A stretch of 64,000 nt of DNA from Enemella evansiae (GCA_017255395.1 JAFKDC010000012.1:62001-126000); one strand, 5' to 3'; shown: positions 8,581 through 18,004, numbered from the stretch's first letter. The notes: generated from the letters alone by a model not told the origin. A program made the numbers and translations.

Positions 8581-9202
8581 CGGCCCGGCCATCATCCTTA
8601 AAAGGGCGGGGCAGAGCAGGGACGAACGCGACGGACCCGGTTCAGCCCTGCGGCTCCGCAGCGGTGCCTTCATAAGTGAACCGAGCGGCAGGCAGGGTCG
8701 CGCCATTGTGTCACGGCTTGTCGCCCTGCGGTGATCCGCGCTGCCTCGGCGCCTGATTGTAGCTTTGCCAGTTGGTGGTCTTGCAGGCCGTCTTCGGAGG
8801 CCTGCCCATACCTTCCGGCTACTATATTGGATGCACGAAGTGAATCCTTGGGCGTTGTTGCACAAGTCTGACGTCAAGGGATTCACATCGGGAATCCTTG
8901 GCGTTAGACGCGCGCCATCACGCGCCCGCTGCCGCACGGCGAACTGGCTCAGCGACAACGCGTCCCCGGCATCACCCCCTCCGACGTCGTCCTGCCGGAC
9001 GGTGAAGCACGTTCTGCACTCCACGCCGAGGGCGGACTAATTCAGCAGGCTGGCAGGTGGCGCGCGGCGCCAAGGTTTTCCAGGGGCGCTGCGCTGCGGG
9101 TCTGGCCGTCATGCCGGTTGCCGAAGGGAAAGCGTTTGCCCTCGATCCGTCGCTCTGCATAGTGAACCGTCGGAGCGGGCAGGCAACGCGGGGGATTTCA
9201 GC
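8581..9202. other. 622-bp gene-free interval between the GMC operon and the DinB-fold gene
   Basis: No convincing coding region is present; open frames here have poor codon structure. The interval contains a possible IS end remnant (8840-8905). A roughly 35-bp stretch around 8668-8702 (AAGTGAACCG...GGCAGGCAG) resembles the bases just before the DinB gene (about 9157-9190: TAGTGAACCG...GGGCAGGCAA). This suggests that the DinB upstream region was duplicated or interrupted. Confidence 0.6.
8840..8905. mobile_element. Possible IS5-family terminal remnant with direct and inverted repeats
   Basis: The segment GGCGTTGTTGCACAA (8851-8865) resembles terminal sequences I associate with IS5-family elements of alphaproteobacteria. 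It is embedded in GTGAATCC (8840-8847), its inverted copy GGATTCAC (8879-8886), and a 50-bp-spaced direct repeat of GAATCCTTGG. No transposase reading frame is present, so at most it is a short relic or a miniature element. The IS match is from memory. Confidence 0.3.
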
Positions 9203-9721
9203 ATGATCGTGACGCCGGAGTATTGCGTGACCATGGCGCGCTACAACGCCTGGCAGAACCGGCAGGTGATCGCCGCCTTCGCCGGGCTGGACGAGGAGGC
9301 CCTGCGCGCCGGGCGCGGCGCCTTCTTCGGGTCGCTTCTGGCCACCGCCAACCACCTGCTCTGGGGGGACCGGATGTGGCTGTCGCGGCTGACCGGCACC
9401 GAGGGGCCGACGGTGCCCGGCAGCGAAAGCACCACCTTCTGCGCCACCCCGGCGGATTGGGAGATCGCCCGCTACCGCACCGACGCAGAAATCCTGCTGT
9501 GGGCCGAGCGCCTGCGCGCGGTGGATCTGGCGGGCGAGCTGACGTGGTACTCGGGGCTGACCAGGGCAACCCTCGCCAGGCCGGTGACCCTGTGCATCGT
9601 GCATATGTTCAACCACCAGACCCATCATCGCGGACAGATCCACGCCATGCTGACGGCGGCGGGGGCCAAGGGGGCGGTGACCGATCTGGCCTTCATGCCG
9701 GACAGCGGGCCCTGGCTTTAG
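9203..9721 (+). CDS. DinB-fold putative metal-dependent enzyme
   Basis: A 172-residue four-helix DinB/YfiT-type protein. The metal triad is readable: H51 in ANHLLWGD, and H138 and H142 in FNHQTHHRGQ. DinB-fold proteins are zinc or nickel enzymes that often handle low-molecular-weight thiols or act as thiol transferases; the substrate here is unknown. The length is normal for the family. It lies 23 bp upstream of acuI on the same strand, so they may be co-transcribed. Confidence 0.82.
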   Translation: MIVTPEYCVTMARYNAWQNRQVIAAFAGLDEEALRAGRGAFFGSLLATANHLLWGDRMWLSRLTGTEGPTVPGSESTTFCATPADWEIARYRTDAEILLWAERLRAVDLAGELTWYSGLTRATLARPVTLCIVHMFNHQTHHRGQIHAMLTAAGAKGAVTDLAFMPDSGPWL

Positions 9722-9744
9722 ACGACACTCAAAGGGAGAGAGAC

Positions 9745-10743
9745 ATGACATTCAACGCGCTCGTGGTCGACAAGGACGCCGACAGCGGCAAGACCACCGC
9801 CGCCGTTCAGACGCTGGCCGAGACCGACCTGCCGGATGCAGAGGTGACGGTCGCGGTGGATTATTCCACTCTGAACTACAAGGATGGGCTCTGCATCGGG
9901 CCGGGCGGCGGTCTGGTGCGGCGCTACCCCCACGTGCCGGGCATCGATTTTGCCGGCACCGTCGAGGCCTCGGATGACGCCCGCTACAAGCCCGGCGACA
10001 AGGTCGTTCTGACCGGCTGGCGCGTCGGAGAGGCGCATTGGGGCGGCTATGCGCAGAAGGCGCGGGTCAGGGCCGACTGGCTGGTGCCGCTGCCCGAAGG
10101 GCTGGACACCCGCGCCGCCATGGCGGTGGGCACGGCGGGTCTGACGGCGATGCTGGCGGTGATGGCCCTGCAGGACAACGGCCTGACGCCCGACAAGGGG
10201 CCGGTACTGGTGACCGGCGCCGCCGGTGGCGTGGGGTCGGTCGCCGTGGCGATCCTGTCGAACCTCGGCTTCGAGGTCGCCGCCGTGACCGGGCGCCCCG
10301 AGCAGGAAGGCTACCTGCGCGACCTCGGCGCCACTCAGATCGTGCCCCGGGCGGATCTGACCGAGGTCACGCGCAAGCCGCTGGAAAGCGAACAATGGGC
10401 GGGCTGCGTCGATGCGGTGGCGGGCGCGATGCTGGGCCGCGTCCTGAAACAGATCAAATACGGCGGCTCGGTCGCGGCCATCGGCCTTGCGGGCGGGGCG
10501 GCCATCGAGGGCGCGCTGATCACGCCCTTCATCCTGCGCGGGGTGAACCTTCTGGGGATCGACAGCGTCATGCAGCCCTATGACGCCCGCCTGCGGGCCT
10601 GGACGCGGATCGCGTCGGACCTGCCGATGGACAAACTCGAGGCCATGGTCCAGCCCGCCACGCTGTCGGACCTGCCGCGCCTCGGCGCCGAGATCCTGAA
10701 AGGCCAGGTCAAGGGCCGCGTCGTCGTCGATGTGAACGCCTGA
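9745..10743 (+). CDS. acuI: Acryloyl-CoA reductase (NADPH), AcuI/YhdH family
   Basis: A 332-residue medium-chain dehydrogenase/reductase without the structural zinc lobe. It has DYSTLNYKDGLC near the N-terminus, PGIDFAGTV, the nucleotide-binding GAAGGVGSVAVAIL and the C-terminal GRVVVDV. AcuI reduces toxic acryloyl-CoA to propionyl-CoA and is important in DMSP and 3-hydroxypropionate metabolism in roseobacters. The start is set by GGGAGAGAG just before the ATG. No dmdA, ddd or prp genes lie nearby, so the enzyme is outside the usual DMSP cluster and may serve general acrylate detoxification. Confidence 0.85.
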   Translation: MTFNALVVDKDADSGKTTAAVQTLAETDLPDAEVTVAVDYSTLNYKDGLCIGPGGGLVRRYPHVPGIDFAGTVEASDDARYKPGDKVVLTGWRVGEAHWGGYAQKARVRADWLVPLPEGLDTRAAMAVGTAGLTAMLAVMALQDNGLTPDKGPVLVTGAAGGVGSVAVAILSNLGFEVAAVTGRPEQEGYLRDLGATQIVPRADLTEVTRKPLESEQWAGCVDAVAGAMLGRVLKQIKYGGSVAAIGLAGGAAIEGALITPFILRGVNLLGIDSVMQPYDARLRAWTRIASDLPMDKLEAMVQPATLSDLPRLGAEILKGQVKGRVVVDVNA

Positions 10744-11034
10744 CGCCGGGGCAGGGGCGCCCGGGACAAGGCGCCGCGCCCCCGGCCATGGCGGCGGCCT
10801 GCCGCTCCGCGCCCCGGCGGACGCTACGGCAACCGGGCGCCATCAGGCCCCTTGCGCGTCGCTTTCGACGGGCGAAGGGTCGTGACGGTTTGAAGTACCT
10901 GTCCTTTTCGCGTTACCCTGACTTCAGAGGCGTCCTGTCAAGGGGGCCTCCGACCAGAGGGACCCTTCGTCGGCAAAAAGCCGCAGCCCGGATGCTCCGG
11001 GTGGGTCGCTGCAAGACAAGACAAGGAGTGGACT

Positions 11035-11448
11035 GTGTTCAAACGGATCATGGTGCCGGTTGACCTGACGCATGCGGATCGTCTCGATAAGGCGCTTGGC
11101 TGTGCGGCCGACATGGCAAAACAATACGGAGCCGAGGTGGTCTACGTGGGCGTGGCCAGTGCCTCTCCCAGCGCGATCGCCCACAACCCACAGGAATATG
11201 CGCAGAAACTGAAGGATTTCGCGGATGCGCAGGCTACGGCACGCGGCATCACGGCACAGGCCCATGCGGTCACCAGCCACGACCCCGCGACCGATCTTGA
11301 CGCGACCCTGCTGAAGGCCATCGCGGACACCGGGTCGGATCTGGTGGTCATGGCCAGCCATGTTCCGAACGTCACCGACTACATTTGGGCCTCGAACGGC
11401 GGAACCATCGCCGGACACGCCAAGATTTCGGTCATGCTGGTACGCTGA
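11035..11448 (+). CDS. Universal stress protein (UspA family)
   Basis: A 137-residue single Usp domain. It begins FKRIMVPVDLTH (the phosphate-contacting aspartate is D9), contains DLVVMASH and ends GHAKISVMLVR. The canonical G-x2-G-x9-G(S/T) ATP loop is degenerate (SHVPNVTDYIWASNGGT), so nucleotide binding is uncertain. Translation starts at GTG with AAGGAG upstream. It sits 93 bp before a BCCT transporter on the same strand; Usp-transporter pairings are common and the protein may tune transport under stress. Confidence 0.85.
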   Translation: MFKRIMVPVDLTHADRLDKALGCAADMAKQYGAEVVYVGVASASPSAIAHNPQEYAQKLKDFADAQATARGITAQAHAVTSHDPATDLDATLLKAIADTGSDLVVMASHVPNVTDYIWASNGGTIAGHAKISVMLVR

Positions 11449-11541
11449 ACCGAAGGACAGCCGGGCCTTCGGGACCGGAAAAGACCGGCGGCGTGCGACG
11501 TCGGCGAGACAGAACGAGAAACAGGACAGGGGACGTCTTAC

Positions 11542-13197
11542 ATGTCAGATTCCACCTCTGGACAGGGAATTCCGGAACCGGAAGGCCAGTCCGACATCAT
11601 CGAAACCGATTACGAGATCGGTCAGGACAACATCGAAACCCAGATCGGCCCCTTCGGGCTGGACATTCACAACCCGGTCTTCGCCATCTCGGCGGCGGCG
11701 GTCGTGGCCTTCGTGTTCTATGCGCTGGCCCTGCCGGAACAGGCGTCCAGCTTCTTTGGCTGGCTGCGGCCGGCGCTGACCTCGACCTTCGACTGGTTCT
11801 TCATGAGCGCGGCGAACGTCTTTGTGCTCTTCTGCCTCGCGCTGATCGTGCTGCCGGTGGGCAGCGTGCGCCTTGGCGGGGCCGATGCCACGCCGGATTA
11901 CACCTATCTCGGCTGGTTCGCGATGCTCTTCGCCGCCGGTATGGGCATCGGCCTGATGTTCTTCGGCGTGCTGGAACCGGCCTATTACTTCGGCACACCC
12001 TGGGGCGACGAGCCGCTGGGTGCCGTCCGGCCCTTCACCGAGGACGGCGCGCTGATCCCCGAGAACGTCGAAGCCGCCCGCCGCATGGCGCTGGCCGCCA
12101 CCTCCTACCACTGGGCGCTGCACCCCTGGGCGATCTACGCCGTCGTGGCGCTGGCGCTGGCGCTCTTCAGCTATAACAAGGGCCTGCCGCTGACGATCCG
12201 CTCGGCCTTCTACCCGATCCTCGGAGAGCGGGTCTGGGGTTGGTGGGGTCACATCATCGACGTCACCGCTGTCTTTGCAACGCTCTTCGGTCTGGCGACC
12301 TCGCTGGGCTTCGGCGCGACACAGGCAAACGCGGGTCTGGAAAAGGTCTTCGGCCTGCCCAACAACACCACCGTGCAGGTCATCCTGATCTCGCTCATCA
12401 CCGCCGTGGCGCTGGTTTCTGTCCTGCGCGGCCTCGACGGCGGCGTGAAGGTGCTGTCCGAGATCAACATGGGCCTCGCCATGCTGCTGCTGCTCTTCGT
12501 GCTCTTCGCGGCGGGCGTGGTCGGCATCCTGACCGACTTCGGCAAGGGTCTCGTGGCCTACGTGCAAGAGGTTGTGCCGCTGTCGAACCCCTTCGGGCGC
12601 GAGGACGACGGGTTCCGCCAGGGCTGGACGGCCTTCTACTGGGCCTGGTGGATCAGCTGGTCGCCCTTCGTGGGCATGTTCATCGCGCGCGTGTCGCGCG
12701 GGCGGTCGGTGCGCGAGTTCGTGATCTGCGTGCTGCTGATCCCCAGCGCGGTCTGCCTGCTGTGGATGTCCGTCTTCGGCGGCGCCGCGATCAACGACAT
12801 GGTTGCCAACCCCGAGACCTCGGCGGTCAAGGCCAATGTGATCGACGCCTACAGCCCGGAACTGTCGCTGTTCGCGATGCTGGAAAGCCTGCCGCTGGCC
12901 TCCATCACCTCGGTGATCGGCATCGTGCTGGTGATCGTCTTCTTCGTGACCTCGTCGGACTCCGGCTCTCTGGTCATCGACACGATTACCGCGGGCGGCA
13001 AGGTCGACGCGCCGGTGCCCCAGCGGGTCTTCTGGTGCATCTTCGAAGGCGCGGTGGCCATCGTGCTATTGCTGGGTGGCGGCCTCGCGGCCCTGCAGGC
13101 CATGGTCATCTCGACCGGTCTGCCCTTTACCATCGTGTTGCTGCTGATGTGCTACGCGATCTGGAAGGGCCTCTCGGCCGAGCGCGCCCTGCGCTGA
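11542..13197 (+). CDS. BCCT-family betaine/choline/carnitine-type transporter
   Basis: A 551-residue polytopic membrane protein with about 12 transmembrane helices and an acidic cytoplasmic N-terminus of about 45 residues. It carries the BCCT signature WAWWISWSPFVGMFIARVSRG and the unwound-helix glycines GMGIGLMFFG. The family imports quaternary ammonium compounds or DMSP by sodium or proton coupling, for osmoprotection or catabolism. The specificity cannot be read off. A rho-independent terminator follows the stop codon closely. Confidence 0.92.
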   Translation: MSDSTSGQGIPEPEGQSDIIETDYEIGQDNIETQIGPFGLDIHNPVFAISAAAVVAFVFYALALPEQASSFFGWLRPALTSTFDWFFMSAANVFVLFCLALIVLPVGSVRLGGADATPDYTYLGWFAMLFAAGMGIGLMFFGVLEPAYYFGTPWGDEPLGAVRPFTEDGALIPENVEAARRMALAATSYHWALHPWAIYAVVALALALFSYNKGLPLTIRSAFYPILGERVWGWWGHIIDVTAVFATLFGLATSLGFGATQANAGLEKVFGLPNNTTVQVILISLITAVALVSVLRGLDGGVKVLSEINMGLAMLLLLFVLFAAGVVGILTDFGKGLVAYVQEVVPLSNPFGREDDGFRQGWTAFYWAWWISWSPFVGMFIARVSRGRSVREFVICVLLIPSAVCLLWMSVFGGAAINDMVANPETSAVKANVIDAYSPELSLFAMLESLPLASITSVIGIVLVIVFFVTSSDSGSLVIDTITAGGKVDAPVPQRVFWCIFEGAVAIVLLLGGGLAALQAMVISTGLPFTIVLLLMCYAIWKGLSAERALR

Positions 13198-13221
13198 CAT
13201 CGCCCTGACAGGGCAGCGAAA

Positions 13222-13248
13222 GGCCCCGGTTTTGCCGGGGCCTTTTTT
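13222..13248 (+). terminator. Rho-independent terminator after the BCCT transporter
   Basis: Arms GGCCCCGG (13222-13229) and CCGGGGCC (13235-13242) pair perfectly around a five-base loop and are followed by six T residues. This ends the usp-BCCT unit. Confidence 0.93.
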
Positions 13249-13366
13249 CGTACGGGGACCGGTCACCCCGGTCATCCGCAGGCCTCACGCGGGCAGCGGG
13301 CGGCGGCGGCTTGACCTTCGCCGCGCCGGGCGGTTTTCTCGCGCCGAGAGGCAGGACGAGGTGGAC

Positions 13367-14566
13367 ATGCTGGACAGTGATTTCGTGCGGGCGCAGTTTC
13401 CCGCTTTCGCAGAGCCGTCGCTGGAGGGGCAGGCCTTCTTCGAGAACGCGGGTGGCTCCTATACCTGTCAGCCCGTCATCGACCGGCTCGAGCGCTACTA
13501 CCGCCAGCGCAAGGTGCAGCCCTACGGCCCCTATGCCGCCAGCCGCCTCGCGGGCGAGGAAATGGATGAGGCGCGCCGCCGCATGGCCGCGCTTCTCGGG
13601 GTCGAGACCGGGGAACTCAGCTTCGGCCCCTCCACCACGCAGAACACCTATGTGCTGGCGCAGGCCTTCCGGCAGTTCATGCAGCCCGGAGAGGCGGTCA
13701 TCGTCACCAATCAGGACCACGAGGCCAACTCCGGCCCGTGGCGGCGGCTGGCCGAAGCGGGCATCGAGGTGCGCGAATGGCGCATCGACCCCGAGACCGG
13801 CCATCTCGATCCCGAGGACCTCGCGGACCTGCTGGACGAAAAGGTCCGGCTGGTCTGCTTCCCGCATTGCTCCAACATCGTCGCAGAGATCAATCCGGTC
13901 GCCGAAATCACCGCCATGGCCCATGCGGCCGGGGCCTTTGCCTGCGTGGACGGGGTGTCCTATGCGCCGCATGGCTTCCCGGATGTGGGGGCTCTGGGGG
14001 CCGACATCTACCTATTTTCCGCCTACAAGACCTACGGGCCCCATCAGGGCCTGATGGTGGTGCGCCGCGCGCTGGCCGAGGTGCTGCCGAACCAAGCGCA
14101 TTTCTTCAACGGCGATGTCCTCTATAAACGCTTCATCCCCGCCGGGCCGGATCACGCGCAGGTCGCGGCCTGCGCGGGCATGGCGGATTACATCGAGACG
14201 CTGGCAGCCCATCACGGCTGCGCGCCGGGGGCGGTCCACGACCTGATGCGCGCGCAGGAAGAGCGGCTTCTGCAACCGCTGCTGGATGCCGTGAAGGGCC
14301 GCAACCGGGTGCGCCTGATCGGCCCGGCCGAGGCGGCGCGGCGGGCGCCCACGCTGGCGCTCGCGCTGGGACGCCCCGCCGCCCCGGTGGCCGCCGCGCT
14401 GGCGGAACAGGGCATCATGGCGGGCGGCAGCCACTTCTACGCGGTGCGTCCGCTGCGCGCCCTGGGCCTCGACCCCGAAGAGGGCGTGCTGCGCCTGTCC
14501 TTCACCCATTACACCTCAGAGGCGGAAGTGACCAAGCTGATAGAGGCGCTGGACGCGGTGCTCTGA
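13367..14566 (+). CDS. Class V aminotransferase-fold PLP enzyme (cysteine desulfurase-like)
   Basis: A 399-residue fold-type I PLP enzyme. Landmarks are FENAGGSY near the N-terminus, GPSTTQNT for the phosphate cup, DHEAN with its histidine, ACVDGVSYAPH with the cofactor-contacting aspartate, and the Schiff-base lysine K221 in FSAYKTYGPHQG. It resembles SufS/NifS/kynureninase-like class V proteins, but I do not see a clear cysteine-loop motif, so desulfurase activity is not assured. The ATG at 13367 was chosen because the upstream extension runs back into the preceding terminator. No Suf or Isc genes lie nearby. Confidence 0.82.
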   Translation: MLDSDFVRAQFPAFAEPSLEGQAFFENAGGSYTCQPVIDRLERYYRQRKVQPYGPYAASRLAGEEMDEARRRMAALLGVETGELSFGPSTTQNTYVLAQAFRQFMQPGEAVIVTNQDHEANSGPWRRLAEAGIEVREWRIDPETGHLDPEDLADLLDEKVRLVCFPHCSNIVAEINPVAEITAMAHAAGAFACVDGVSYAPHGFPDVGALGADIYLFSAYKTYGPHQGLMVVRRALAEVLPNQAHFFNGDVLYKRFIPAGPDHAQVAACAGMADYIETLAAHHGCAPGAVHDLMRAQEERLLQPLLDAVKGRNRVRLIGPAEAARRAPTLALALGRPAAPVAAALAEQGIMAGGSHFYAVRPLRALGLDPEEGVLRLSFTHYTSEAEVTKLIEALDAVL

Positions 14567-14925
14567 CCGGCGCCGCAGAGGCTGGTCCTGTAGGCTCTTC
14601 GCCGCCCCCGCGCGCAGTCAGTCCGCGCGCCGGGGACCGACGCGGCGCGGGCTCGCTGCACGTAAGCCTCCGAAGACCGGGACAAGCGCCCGTCCGTCCC
14701 GCCCCCCCTCGGCGGCGCAGCGACCCGGGTCGCAGAGGGACGGTACCCCCGCTTCCTCGGTCCTAAAATACCTTGGGGGACGAGAGCATCGAGGGGGACA
14801 AAGCCCCAGCCGGTCGCCCGACCCGCAGGGCGGCGAACATAGGGCAGGCGAACATAGGGAAACCGCGCGGCCCGGTCGCGAAACACGCGCCGGAGTCGCA
14901 CCCGCGGGCAGCACGCGGCGCAGGG
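14567..14925. other. 359-bp gene-free convergent interval
   Basis: This lies between the plus-strand PLP enzyme and the minus-strand AlkD-like gene. No gene is supported. It is GC-rich with several short inverted repeats and contains one reverse-oriented copy of the GRTATTT intergenic motif at 14751-14781. Confidence 0.65.
14751..14781 (-). repeat. Diverged copy of the GRTATTT-GGAC-AGAAGAA intergenic motif
   Basis: Read on the minus strand it is CCCCAAGGTATTTTAGGACC then GAGGAAG. This matches the core seen at 36096-36130, 62963-62997 and in both arms at 33245-33310. It is downstream of the minus-strand AlkD-like gene, in the same sense. Confidence 0.55.
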
Positions 14926-15600
14926 CTATAGAAGCCGCGCCGCCTCCTTGCGGGCAAAGGCCTTCATCCCGGCGCCATGCGTGTCGAGAAAGGCCCGGAC
15001 CCGGTCCGGGTCATGCTTCGACAGGTCCCGCAGCCACCAGGCCACCGCTTTCTGGATGAACCAGTCCCGGTCCGGCACATAGCCCGCCGCCCAGCCCAGT
15101 ACGCGCTCGCGCGCCTCCAGCCCGGTGGGTTTCGGGAAGGACAACTTTGCCAGCGGCAGCGTCATCACCAGCGCCGCGCGCCGCACCCAGAGGTCCGGCG
15201 AGACGGTCCATTCCTCGACCGTATCCATCCGCGACAGGTCCGCCATGACCCGCCGCGCCCCGGCAGAGCACGCATGGTCCGCGACCGCCCAGCCGTCGAA
15301 CTGCGGCACCCAGCCCGCGATCAGCGCCCAGACCGCCGCGTCTGGACGGATGCGCGCCTGCGTCAGCAGCTTGGCCGCCGCGATGCGCGCCTCGTGGATG
15401 TCGCTTTGCCACAGCGCGTCCGCCAGCGCGACGCGCTCTTCCAGCGACAGGGCCGCGCGCCAGTCGCGGGTCAGATCGTTGATCGCCGGATTGGGCGTCC
15501 CGAGATAGACCCGCTTTGCCTTGTGATAGGCGGCCATCTCCGGCGCCTTGGCCGGGTCGGCGGCGGCGCGCAGCGCCTCCAGCGCCGCGTCAATCCGCAT
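14926..15600 (-). CDS. AlkD-like DNA alkylation repair / DNA glycosylase (HEAT-repeat) protein
   Basis: A 224-residue all-helical protein starting MRIDAALEALRAAADP. It shows the AlkD pattern: a YHKAKRVYLG segment, then tandem helical hairpins (LWQSDIHEARIAA; DLWVRRAALVMTLPLAK; DWFIQKAVAWWLRDLSKHDP). AlkD-family enzymes excise positively charged alkylated bases such as 7-methylguanine using HEAT-like repeats. The ATG at 15600 overlaps the end of the upstream PNPOx-like gene by 11 bp, so translation is coupled. It is the last gene of the unit. Confidence 0.85.
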   Translation of the reverse strand: MRIDAALEALRAAADPAKAPEMAAYHKAKRVYLGTPNPAINDLTRDWRAALSLEERVALADALWQSDIHEARIAAAKLLTQARIRPDAAVWALIAGWVPQFDGWAVADHACSAGARRVMADLSRMDTVEEWTVSPDLWVRRAALVMTLPLAKLSFPKPTGLEARERVLGWAAGYVPDRDWFIQKAVAWWLRDLSKHDPDRVRAFLDTHGAGMKAFARKEAARLL

Positions 15601-16141
15601 CGGTGGGCAGGCCGGTGTCGAAGCCGTCGATGGTCGCGGTGTTCTTTTCCGCCCAATAGGCGCGGACGCCCTCGGGGCCCTTCTTCTCGGCCCAGCCTTC
15701 CAGCACGCGGCGATCCTCGACGAAGTCCATGAAGGGCACGGCATAGCCGCAGGAGGTCTGCACCAGATCGACCGCCACGTCATAGACCTGCCGCGCGCCG
15801 GGGTCGGGCGGAAACAGCGCGTCCTGTTCGGCAAAGCCCGGTTCCTTCGCGTGCAGCACCGTCGCGGTGCCATAGGCGCGCAGGATCAGCGGCCGGGTCT
15901 CGAAGGAACACCACATCAGCGTGATCCGGTTAACCCGCGCCAGATGCCCGGCGGTCTCGTTCCCGGACCCGGTGAGGTTGCGCCAGAGGATGCGGTTCGG
16001 CCCCATGACGCGCAGCGAGTCCATGCCCTTGGGCGAGACATTGACCCGGCCCGTTTCGGCGGCGCTGCCCACGAAGAACAGCGGCTGCGCCGCGATGAAG
16101 GCGCGATGGTCGTCGGTCAGAGCCTCGAACTGCTTGGCCAT
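15590..16141 (-). CDS. Pyridoxamine 5'-phosphate oxidase family flavoprotein
   Basis: A 183-residue split-barrel protein beginning MAKQFEALTDDHRAFI. Motifs include FFVGSAAETGRVNVSPKG near the N-terminus, LTGSGNETAGHL and ITLMWCSFETRPLILRAYG, which match the split-barrel FMN-binding family often annotated as PNPOx-like. It is unlikely to be the vitamin B6 enzyme PdxH, which is longer with a dedicated C-terminal region. It starts one base upstream of the glmS stop position, and its end overlaps the AlkD-like gene, so it belongs to a tight glmU-glmS-PNPOx-alkD minus-strand run. Confidence 0.82.
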   Translation of the reverse strand: MAKQFEALTDDHRAFIAAQPLFFVGSAAETGRVNVSPKGMDSLRVMGPNRILWRNLTGSGNETAGHLARVNRITLMWCSFETRPLILRAYGTATVLHAKEPGFAEQDALFPPDPGARQVYDVAVDLVQTSCGYAVPFMDFVEDRRVLEGWAEKKGPEGVRAYWAEKNTATIDGFDTGLPTDAD

Positions 16142-17959
16142 CTATTCCACCGTCACCGATTTCGCGAGGTTGCGCGGCTGGTCCACGTCGGTGCCCTTGG
16201 CAATGGCGGTGTGGTAGGCCAGCAGTTGAGCGGGCAGGGCATACAGCAAGGGCGTCAGGATCTCGGGCACCTCGGGCATCTGGATGACGTGCCACGCGTC
16301 CTGTCCGGCGATCTCGGCACCCTTGGCATCGGTGATCAGCACCACCTTGCCGCCGCGCGCCATGACCTCCTGCATGTTGGACACGGTCTTTTCGAACAGC
16401 CGGTCGCGCGGGGCCATGACCACCACCGGCACCGTCTTGTCGATCAGCGCGATGGGGCCGTGCTTCAGCTCGCCAGAGGCATAGGCCTCGGCGTGGATAT
16501 AGCTTATTTCCTTCAGCTTCAGCGCGCCTTCCAGCGCCAGCGGATACATCAGCCCACGTCCGAGGAAGAGGATATCGCGCGCCTCGGACAGTTGCCGGGC
16601 GATGCGTTCGAGCGCGTTATCATGCGCCAGCGCGGCATTCATCACGCCGGGCAGGGTGCGCAGCGCGGCCAGCAGGTCGTCGCGCGCCTCGGGAGACAGC
16701 CGCCCGCGATCCTCGGCGGCCTTGATGGCCAGAAGCAGCAGCACGTTCAACTGGCAGGTGAAGGCCTTGGTCGAGGCGACGCCGACCTCGACGCCCGCGT
16801 GGATCGGCAGGGCAAGGTCGCTTTCCCGCGCGATGGAGCTTTCGGCAACATTGACCACCGACAGGATGCGGTCGGCCTTGTCCTTGCAGTAGCGCAGGGC
16901 TGCCAGCGTGTCGGCGGTCTCGCCCGACTGGCTGACGAAGAGCGCGGTGGTGCCGGGCAGCACCGGCGGCTCGCGGTAGCGGAATTCGGACGCGATATCG
17001 ACCTCGACCGGCAGCCCGGCCAGTTGTTCGAACCAGTATTTCGCGGTGTAGCAGGCATAGAAGGCGGTGCCGCAGGCGACCATGGTCAGCCGGTCGATCC
17101 GGCTGAAGTCCACACCCGGATCGGGCAGGGCGATGCCGCCCCCGGTCAGATAGGCGGCAAGGGCGTCCGACAGCACCACCGGTTGCTCGGCGATTTCCTT
17201 GGCCATGAAGTGCTTGTGCCCGGCCTTGTCGATGCGCGTCTGGTCCATCTGGACAGTGCGCATGTCGCGGTTCACGCGGCGCCCCTCGGCGTCGGTGATG
17301 GTCACACCCGCGCGGGTCAGCACCGCGCGGTCGCCTTCTTCCAGATAGGTGATCCGGTTGGTCATCGGCGCCAGCGCGATGGCGTCGGAGCCCACGTACA
17401 TCTCGTTGTCGCCATGGCCCACGGCCAGCGGGCTGCCCTTGCGGGCCGCGACGATCAGATCCTCTTCGCCGTCGAAGAGGAAGGCCAGCGCGAAGGCGCC
17501 CTCCAACCGGTCGATGCATTGCATCGCGGCCTCGACCGGCGACAGGCCCTTGTCCAGCAGATGCTGCGCCAGCATCGAGATCGTTTCCGTGTCGGTCTGT
17601 GTCTGCGGGTTCAGGCCATGTTCCGCCAGATCCGCGCGCAGCTCCTTGTAGTTCTCGATGATGCCATTGTGCACCACCGCCACGGGACCCGAGCGGTGCG
17701 GATGCGCGTTGTCGGCGCTGGGGGCGCCGTGGGTGGCCCAGCGGGTGTGGCCGATCCCCGACAGGCCCGCCAGCGGCTCATGCACCAGCAGGTCCGACAG
17801 GTTCACCAGCTTGCCGACCGCGCGGCGGCGATCCAGCTTGCCCCGGTGCACGGTGGCGATCCCCGCGCTGTCATAGCCCCGGTATTCGAGACGGCGCAGC
17901 GCCTCGACGATGATCGGGGCGACCTCGTGCTGCCCCAGCACGCCGACGATTCCACACAT
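16142..17959 (-). CDS. glmS: Glutamine-fructose-6-phosphate aminotransferase (isomerizing)
   Basis: A 605-residue enzyme of normal family length. The N-terminal glutaminase domain starts MCGIVGVLG, giving the catalytic C2, followed by LEYRGYDSAG. Two SIS isomerase domains follow, with CGTAFYACY and SQSGETADT, and the protein ends DQPRNLAKSVTVE, the conserved C-terminal tail with its catalytic lysine. It makes glucosamine-6-phosphate from fructose-6-phosphate and glutamine, the first step to UDP-GlcNAc for peptidoglycan and LPS. It lies 45 bp downstream of glmU, as commonly seen. No glmS ribozyme-like leader is evident in that short gap. Confidence 0.98.
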   Translation of the reverse strand: MCGIVGVLGQHEVAPIIVEALRRLEYRGYDSAGIATVHRGKLDRRRAVGKLVNLSDLLVHEPLAGLSGIGHTRWATHGAPSADNAHPHRSGPVAVVHNGIIENYKELRADLAEHGLNPQTQTDTETISMLAQHLLDKGLSPVEAAMQCIDRLEGAFALAFLFDGEEDLIVAARKGSPLAVGHGDNEMYVGSDAIALAPMTNRITYLEEGDRAVLTRAGVTITDAEGRRVNRDMRTVQMDQTRIDKAGHKHFMAKEIAEQPVVLSDALAAYLTGGGIALPDPGVDFSRIDRLTMVACGTAFYACYTAKYWFEQLAGLPVEVDIASEFRYREPPVLPGTTALFVSQSGETADTLAALRYCKDKADRILSVVNVAESSIARESDLALPIHAGVEVGVASTKAFTCQLNVLLLLAIKAAEDRGRLSPEARDDLLAALRTLPGVMNAALAHDNALERIARQLSEARDILFLGRGLMYPLALEGALKLKEISYIHAEAYASGELKHGPIALIDKTVPVVVMAPRDRLFEKTVSNMQEVMARGGKVVLITDAKGAEIAGQDAWHVIQMPEVPEILTPLLYALPAQLLAYHTAIAKGTDVDQPRNLAKSVTVE

Positions 17960-18004
17960 GCGACTGTCCTTTCCTGCTCTGGCCGCGTTCGGCCGTGCTT
18001 TGAT

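Noticed and set aside
17960-18004. glmS-type ribozyme or riboswitch before glmS
   Set aside because: The gap after glmU is only 45 bp and shows no such structure; these ribozymes are typical of Firmicutes.
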